Below, one piece after another: positions 6,710 through 11,090 of a stretch of DNA of 11,090 bases. Source of the DNA: Neisseriaceae bacterium (GTDB lineage Bacteria; Pseudomonadota; Gammaproteobacteria; Burkholderiales; UBA11063); NCBI GenBank assembly GCA_027371515.1, contig DAHXMX010000025.1, positions 1 to 11,090 of the forward strand, in the 5' to 3' direction. Position numbers and translations under genes: made by a program. The notes beneath the pieces were generated by a model. That model was given only the letters and a program-made list of their open reading frames with translations, ran no database searches and was not told the DNA's origin. Position 1 is the first letter of the stretch. The number at the start of each line of letters is the position of its first letter.

Positions 6710-7933
6710 ATGAAAACACAACAGCAATATTACCAACAATATGTCAATTTTGTGAAAGCACTTAACCCTATTGCCGTGCCAGATGCAGCAGCAACTGACT
6801 GGTGGGTTAAGGCTAACAGTATTGGTGCTATTGCTAGTGGTATCGACCAAGACATTTATACCTTCAGGCAAAACATATTTCCGCAGTACGCCAGCGGTAA
6901 TGCGTTAGATAAATTCTTAGCTTCATATAATTTGCAACCTCGTAGTGCAGGAGTACCCGCAACTGGTTATTGCAGTTTGCCAACTGTACAAGCCCAAGAT
7001 GTAACATTACAAGCTAATACTCAATTAAGTATTTCTAATAATCAATATTTTATTCAGCAAACCACAACGGTTAAAGCAGGAACATTGGGGCAAATCCCTA
7101 TTCAAAGTGCTAATACTGGTTCAGGTCAACAATTGGCTAATGGTACAGAATTAAAACTAACTAACCCAGTTGGCAATATTGATAAATTGATTGTGTTAAG
7201 TATGAATGATGGTGCAGGTAGTGAAAGCGATCCAAACGTTAGATATAGAATTTTACAAGCTATTCAAAATCCTAAACTTGGTGGAACTAGACAGGATTAC
7301 ATCACATGGGCAACTTCACAACCCAATATTACTGCTGCCTACATTGTTGCTAATATTTTGCAAACTGGTATTTTATCGGTATTTGTACTATCAGGCACAA
7401 ATGACCCAGATGTAATTTTATCTAAACCTGATATCATTTACAATCGCACTACCACTAAACCCGATATGCAAACTGCACAAAATTATATTGAGACACAACG
7501 TCCAATTAATGATAATGCACTGGTATCAACTACTGATACCCAAGTGTATGCTGATGCTAATACTATCAACGTTGGAGTAATTTTAATTCAAAATCTAACT
7601 CTAACTACCATATTACCTGATTTTAACAATATGACAGTGGCTGATTTAATTCGGCGTGAAGTCAGGCGAGCATTTATCTCTAGCCCATTATATGGCACTT
7701 TAATTGGTAGTGCAAGATTTGTGTTACTTAGCGATGTAGTCCAGTCAATAGATACAGGCTTAAGTGTTACTGGCGGAATTTATGCCCAAATTTTAATTGA
7801 CCGCAAAGTTGATTATAAGGGTACACAGGGCAATATTCCAATTGATACCACAATACAGCAAGATAACAATTTGTTTTTAGTCTATGACATTGAGTATGCA
7901 GCAATCAATGTATATACTTTGGAGAGTAGCTAA
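6710..7933 (+). CDS. Baseplate wedge protein, baseplate J / Mu gp47-like
   Basis: A 407-residue protein of the baseplate J family, which forms the wedge arms of contractile tails. Characteristic parts in order: a helical N-terminus ending with an ASGNALDKFLASYNLQPR segment (61-78), beta-strands with QPG-like turns, VKAGTLGQIPIQSANTGSGQ (121-140), then DGAGSESDPNVRYRI (167-181) and GGTRQDYITWA (191-201). The acidic stretch with a following Arg, and the G-G-x-x-x-D-Y-x-x-W-A segment, are strongly family-like. The start is ATG 6710, after a GAGA at 6699-6702. A TTG one codon upstream is less likely. The stop overlaps the next start by one base (TAATG), a typical coupled junction. Nothing suggests truncation. 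Confidence 0.9.
   Translation: MKTQQQYYQQYVNFVKALNPIAVPDAAATDWWVKANSIGAIASGIDQDIYTFRQNIFPQYASGNALDKFLASYNLQPRSAGVPATGYCSLPTVQAQDVTLQANTQLSISNNQYFIQQTTTVKAGTLGQIPIQSANTGSGQQLANGTELKLTNPVGNIDKLIVLSMNDGAGSESDPNVRYRILQAIQNPKLGGTRQDYITWATSQPNITAAYIVANILQTGILSVFVLSGTNDPDVILSKPDIIYNRTTTKPDMQTAQNYIETQRPINDNALVSTTDTQVYADANTINVGVILIQNLTLTTILPDFNNMTVADLIRREVRRAFISSPLYGTLIGSARFVLLSDVVQSIDTGLSVTGGIYAQILIDRKVDYKGTQGNIPIDTTIQQDNNLFLVYDIEYAAINVYTLESS
7921..7926 (+). promoter_or_regulatory. Ribosome binding site of the gp48-like gene
   Basis: GGAGAG lies 6 bases before the ATG at 7933 and inside the last codons of the baseplate J gene. It supports the one-base overlapping start. Confidence 0.65.
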
Positions 7934-9237
7934 TGGCAAAGTTACAGATATTTATTGATAAAACTCCAGTCTATAGCAAGAGTACAATTACTTTGCGGGC
8001 TGGGTTTTTTGCCGATGACTATAGTTTAACTGATGTTACTGCAGATTGCAGTTTTGCCGTTAACTTCGGTAATGAAAATATAACTCAAACAGATAACAAT
8101 CAGTTTTTTGCTAATAAGGCTGGTGATGTTGGGATTCAGGCATTTTATAGTTTATCTCCAGAAGATGAACAACAATCTCCGCAGGAATACATCGCAACTA
8201 CTAGCTTTGTGATTATTGGCGAATCCATATTGCCAAATAAAGACGATATCTATGCTTGTATTAAGCGTGAAGAGCCAGATGGTGTTTATACCCAAGTGGC
8301 AGATGTAGAGAGTTTTACCTACTTGGATAATCAAGCAGTTGCGGATACTTTTGCTAACTTGTACATAAACTTACAGATTGAAGCTGACCAGATTTATCCA
8401 GAAGAAACAGCCGATTATACTGACTGGATAAATATGCTCTTTAGTGAGGTATATATCAATACGGAACAAGGACAGATTAATAAGGTTTTACAGTTGTTGC
8501 GGAATCTGCAAATACTGGCATCCATGAATCCGTTTGATATAGCTGGAGCGATCACTAGCTACATTTATTACCGTACTAACTTGGCAATTTATGTATTCAT
8601 TCAAGAGGACAAGGTCAACTTTGATAAAGCATGGATTTTAGGCACAGACAAATCTATACTGGGCGTTAGTACTTACTTGTCTGATAGTAAAATCAATACT
8701 AATTTAGTTATCAATGTGTTTGACATTGAACATAAGCTAAATGATTTATTCAGAATTGAATTAGAAAACTTTATCAGCAAAATAACCAGAGCTTACTTTG
8801 GCTACACCATCGACTATGATAAAACTCCAGAAGAATTTAATCTAAACTATGATATAGGAATGACATATAAGGGCGACCAGCGCATTATTTATTCTTATTG
8901 CTTGAAATATAGCCAGAGTGCTTTTTATGCGGTTGTAGGGCTAATAAACCCTATACAACCCAATTACATTAAGGATATGTTAATTGCACCACCAGATGAT
9001 ACAGTAATTAATGCTCCAACCAAGTTAACTGTGACTGGCGTATTTGTTGATAATGTTACTGCTGATATTACTTTGGCTTGCCAAATTACCAAAAATAATA
9101 ATAACCTTAAGGTAATTGGTGATGTCCTTATACCTAATAAAAATGGCGATTGTACATTGACCATTACGTATGGCAGTATTACCAAGCAAGTTACCTATGT
9201 TAGTGAGCTGGTGACCCACCAGTTAGGAGAGCGCTAA
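7933..9237 (+). CDS. gp48-like baseplate/tail protein with Ig-like domains at both ends
   Basis: A 434-residue protein in the slot where Mu-type phages encode gp48, which links wedge and fibres. The core from about 100 to 230 fits that family loosely: a helical start, EEPDGVYTQ, then IYPEETADYTDWINMLF (154-170), resembling the family's P-x-T-x-x-x-x-x-D-W segment. After it comes a helix pair ending in NPFDIAGAITSYIYYR (199-214). Outside the core, residues 5-95 and 360-424 each look like a bacterial Ig-like (BIG2-type) domain. Both contain a V-T-A-D segment and then an Asn-rich turn. Each ends in a Gly-bounded strand pair (KAGDVGIQAFYS; NGDCTLTITYGS). Ordinary gp48 proteins are about 200 residues, so this one is roughly twice the length. 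Ig-like domains in phage tails often bind surface sugars loosely; that role is inferred here. The function call is moderate; the Ig-like reading is by eye. Confidence 0.6.
   Translation: MAKLQIFIDKTPVYSKSTITLRAGFFADDYSLTDVTADCSFAVNFGNENITQTDNNQFFANKAGDVGIQAFYSLSPEDEQQSPQEYIATTSFVIIGESILPNKDDIYACIKREEPDGVYTQVADVESFTYLDNQAVADTFANLYINLQIEADQIYPEETADYTDWINMLFSEVYINTEQGQINKVLQLLRNLQILASMNPFDIAGAITSYIYYRTNLAIYVFIQEDKVNFDKAWILGTDKSILGVSTYLSDSKINTNLVINVFDIEHKLNDLFRIELENFISKITRAYFGYTIDYDKTPEEFNLNYDIGMTYKGDQRIIYSYCLKYSQSAFYAVVGLINPIQPNYIKDMLIAPPDDTVINAPTKLTVTGVFVDNVTADITLACQITKNNNNLKVIGDVLIPNKNGDCTLTITYGSITKQVTYVSELVTHQLGER
9225..9231 (+). promoter_or_regulatory. Ribosome binding site of the fibre-like gene
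   Basis: AGGAGAG lies 6 bases before the ATG at 9238 and inside the end of the preceding gene. Confidence 0.7.
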
Positions 9238-9987
9238 ATGGCTTTTAATCAGAACTATTATTTAACTTGGGAGAATGGCGAACTTGTAACCGCTGATACT
9301 ATGTCAGCATTTAGTGATGGTGTAGCCGCTCAGGTATTGGCTCTGACTAACGGAATATTGCCTGTGATTTTAAGTGGTGGTATTGTTAGCATTAGCGGTA
9401 ATACCGCAAATGTTACTGAAGGATATTATCGAGTTGCCAATCAACAATCTGGCGGACTGGAAATACCTGGCTATTTTTATGCTCCAGCAGTAGCCAATCT
9501 GACAGTCAATAATGGGCAATATATCGTTGCTAGAATTAGTATTAGTACGATTTCACAATACACCACTGTTGTTAGTGGCTCTGTACTGGTGGTGGATACT
9601 CCAACTGCTCAAGATATAGTTTTGTATTCGTCAAATGATAATGGCTCTGGCATTACCACAATATCACGAGCTAATGATTTACAGCTAATCATTCCAGAGA
9701 TTAATAAAAGTAATAAGCTAATTGTGAATAATGCAAGTGCTACATCGCTACAAATTGGCATAAATAACCAGCAGACATTGATTTTAGCAATTGCACAAGC
9801 TGCTACAGTAACACTACCTAATGCTACAAGCGGAGTATATTCAATCATCAATAGCTCCAATGCTACGATTTACTTGTTACCAAGTAGTGGTTATACGATA
9901 TTTGGCAAAACCCAATATTTAATAACGCCAGGTAGCAGCATGGAACTAAGCCCAATTAATACGAATAAGTGCTGGGTGTTTTTATAA
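9238..9987 (+). CDS. Tail-fibre or baseplate-periphery-like protein
   Basis: A 249-residue protein starting directly at the previous stop codon. The N-terminus (NQNYYLTWENGELVTADTM, 4-22) resembles the attachment end of phage tail proteins, where a W-x-x-G segment is followed by a short helix. The rest is strand-rich and low in charge, with many Ser, Thr, Asn and Gly. The final hundred residues alternate short strands and turns: ATVTLPNATSGVYSIIN, ATIYLLPSSGYTIFG, and a closing KCWVFL. This pattern is common in the C-terminal domains of fibre and spike proteins, where it makes a beta-rich trimer. No catalytic motif or signal peptide is seen. Position after gp48 supports a role in the fibre or its adaptor. 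No particular family can be named with confidence. Confidence 0.55.
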   Translation: MAFNQNYYLTWENGELVTADTMSAFSDGVAAQVLALTNGILPVILSGGIVSISGNTANVTEGYYRVANQQSGGLEIPGYFYAPAVANLTVNNGQYIVARISISTISQYTTVVSGSVLVVDTPTAQDIVLYSSNDNGSGITTISRANDLQLIIPEINKSNKLIVNNASATSLQIGINNQQTLILAIAQAATVTLPNATSGVYSIINSSNATIYLLPSSGYTIFGKTQYLITPGSSMELSPINTNKCWVFL

Positions 9988-9991
9988 TGGC

Positions 9992-9997
9992 AAGGAG
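9992..9997 (+). promoter_or_regulatory. Ribosome binding site of the small fibre gene
   Basis: AAGGAG lies 5 bases before the ATG at 10003, in the 15-base gap after the preceding stop. Confidence 0.7.
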
Positions 9998-10002
9998 TTA
10001 AC

Positions 10003-10563
10003 ATGAGCTTTTTAAATAATCCAGATATCCAAGATGATGGACAAGGTAATGTAAATATACAAAAGCCCGATGGTAATGCTGCTAACTTGAATGTTACAGG
10101 TGCAACTACTGGTACATGGTTTAGTTTCAATAATATGCAGAATAATGGCAATACGACCGTTGTATTTCAGAATAAAGATGGTAAAACTCCTGTTAGTATT
10201 GTTGTGACAGGTGCTGCCCAGATTTCTCAAACATTGACTGTGTCTAGCACCTTTACCGCAAATGGAGCTAGTAACCTTAACGGTGCAACTGTAGTAAATG
10301 CAGCAGGAAATAGTTTACCGTTTCAAGTAGCTGGTGCGGGCGGACAATTTTGGTTTTACTCCAGTGGTGGACAAAATAACGGAGCAGTAATTAGAGGGCA
10401 ACAAAATCAATTCGGTATTGTATTCACAGGTACTGATCGGGTAAGAATTGAAGGAGTTGGTGGTGATAATAGGGCAGCTACGCTACAGGATATTGCAAAT
10501 GTCACCTTTATGCAAAATCAAGGTCTCATGAATGGTGAGATTGGTACAGGATTTAATGGGTAA
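10003..10563 (+). CDS. Small Gly/Asn-rich fibre-like structural protein
   Basis: A 186-residue protein that I do not recognise as a named family. It is rich in Gly, Asn, Thr, Val and Gln and nearly free of cysteine. The first 90 residues have alternating strand-like and turn-like segments (GNVNIQKPDGNAANLNVTG, TTVVFQNKDGK, VSIVVTGAAQ). A second block (about 90-165) reads SNLNGATVVNAAGNSLPFQV, then GQFWFYSSGG, then RVRIEGVGG and ATLQDIANV. Such composition suits an elongated beta-structured fibre, and the ATLQDI segment near the end resembles those seen in tail-fibre proteins. It follows the previous gene by 15 bases. Context and composition support a tail structural role, probably in receptor contact. 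A chaperone or decoration protein remains possible. Confidence 0.5.
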   Translation: MSFLNNPDIQDDGQGNVNIQKPDGNAANLNVTGATTGTWFSFNNMQNNGNTTVVFQNKDGKTPVSIVVTGAAQISQTLTVSSTFTANGASNLNGATVVNAAGNSLPFQVAGAGGQFWFYSSGGQNNGAVIRGQQNQFGIVFTGTDRVRIEGVGGDNRAATLQDIANVTFMQNQGLMNGEIGTGFNG

Positions 10564-10569
10564 ATAATT

Positions 10570-11090
10570 ATGGCAGGTTCAATCGCAAAAGTAGCAGTTT
10601 ATTCGGTAAGTTTCCAACGCTTTGGTAAAACTTGCTATGCTTTATCAAAGGCAATGTGGGGTGATGCTAGAGCTGATGGCGGATATTCACTACCACAATA
10701 CGATGCATGGATAAATGGCTTTGTAAATTACAATGCAGGTATTGGGTGTACTTATGGCTTTATGATTCCATCCAATATTAGCTTTTATACCAATGGCGGT
10801 AACTTTGATATTGGAGTATATAGCGGTAATCAATTATGTCGGGTAACTGGTGGTGCTACAGGATTATTTAGCTACAATAATACCTGGAATCAAAATACAC
10901 TATCATCAGCAGAAAAATCATTGGCGCAAGAGCAGTATTACCTCGATATTTACAAAACTATGCAAAATGAGTATAAAAACTTCAAATACCTGATTCATGA
11001 TGATGATAAGTTACAAAGATACTTTGTAGTGTCTGATGATGGTACTGGCAATCTAATTGTTAAAAAACTAGATTTACTCAGAAAAACTGA
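10570..11090 (+). CDS. Unrecognised gene, 3' end outside the window
   Basis: An open frame with an ATG at 10570 continues for 173 codons to the window end without a stop. The gap after the preceding stop is 6 bases, and GGG at 10558-10560 is the only weak ribosome-binding candidate. The protein begins MAGSIAKVAVYSVSFQRFGK. Aromatic- and Gly-rich strands follow (DGGYSLPQYDAWINGFVNY, GIGCTYGFMIPSNISFYT, GNFDIGVYSGNQLCRV). A charged helical part comes next (SSAEKSLAQEQYYLDIYKT), then KYLIHDDDKLQRYFVVSDDG. I recognise no domain. The first half resembles a compact beta-rich surface or receptor-binding fold, and its place after two fibre-like genes fits an adhesin tip or a fibre-assembly protein. 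This is inference only. Codon use matches the upstream genes, so it is a real continuation of the operon. Confidence 0.6.
   Translation, partial: MAGSIAKVAVYSVSFQRFGKTCYALSKAMWGDARADGGYSLPQYDAWINGFVNYNAGIGCTYGFMIPSNISFYTNGGNFDIGVYSGNQLCRVTGGATGLFSYNNTWNQNTLSSAEKSLAQEQYYLDIYKTMQNEYKNFKYLIHDDDKLQRYFVVSDDGTGNLIVKKLDLLRKT

Noticed and set aside
7206..7415. Small rightward open frame of 69 codons inside the baseplate J gene
   Set aside because: It overlaps the most conserved part of the J protein and shows no ribosome binding site.
9238..10563. Collagen-like or tandem repeats in the fibre genes
   Set aside because: Gly and Asn are frequent, but I see no regular Gly-x-y triplets or repeated unit of fixed length.
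1..11090. CRISPR array, tRNA genes, attachment sites or a defence island
   Set aside because: No spaced identical repeats, cloverleaf-type sequences or defence-type motifs were found on either strand. All space apart from the IS is filled by tail genes.

Overview
The window is an A+T-rich stretch of bacterial accessory DNA. It carries part of the tail module of a Mu-type contractile-tailed prophage, or of a tailocin derived from one, and the left part is broken by an IS5-family insertion sequence. The tail genes match the families found in Mu-like phages of Gram-negative bacteria. Together with the Asn/Lys/Ile-rich proteins this suggests a low-GC proteobacterium, probably a gammaproteobacterium. 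The sequence alone does not let me name a genus.

Region 1 (1-1318). The first 77 bases read as the middle of a hydrophilic open frame. An IS5-family element (78-1318, about 1.24 kb) follows, with imperfect terminal inverted repeats and one leftward DDE transposase gene (239-1201). To its right, a rightward open frame resumes immediately and runs to 2936. Joining base 77 to base 1319 gives one uninterrupted reading frame, so the IS very probably split a single gene. Its position, Gly-zipper segment and coiled coils point to the tail tape measure protein.

Region 2 (1319-9237). The gene order matches the Mu tail/baseplate block: tape measure 3' part, DNA-circularisation protein (Mu gp43-like), baseplate hub (gp44-like), OB-fold/spike protein (gp45-like), gp46-like baseplate protein, baseplate J/wedge protein (gp47-like), and a gp48-like protein enlarged by Ig-like domains at both ends. 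All are on the + strand with overlaps or gaps of a few bases, as in one operon. The products would form the tube-length ruler, the hub and membrane-piercing spike, and the wedges of the baseplate.

Region 3 (9238-11090). Three more co-directional genes follow: a tail-fibre/baseplate-periphery-like protein, a small Gly/Asn-rich beta-type fibre protein, and an unrecognised gene cut by the window end. This is where host-recognition proteins sit in such modules.

The main biological point is that the IS breaks the putative tape measure gene, so the locus as it stands probably cannot make a normal tail. The baseplate genes downstream all look intact, so the lesion looks recent. The most unusual gene is the Ig-flanked gp48-like gene. 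I found no CRISPR array, tRNA, rRNA or recognisable defence system.
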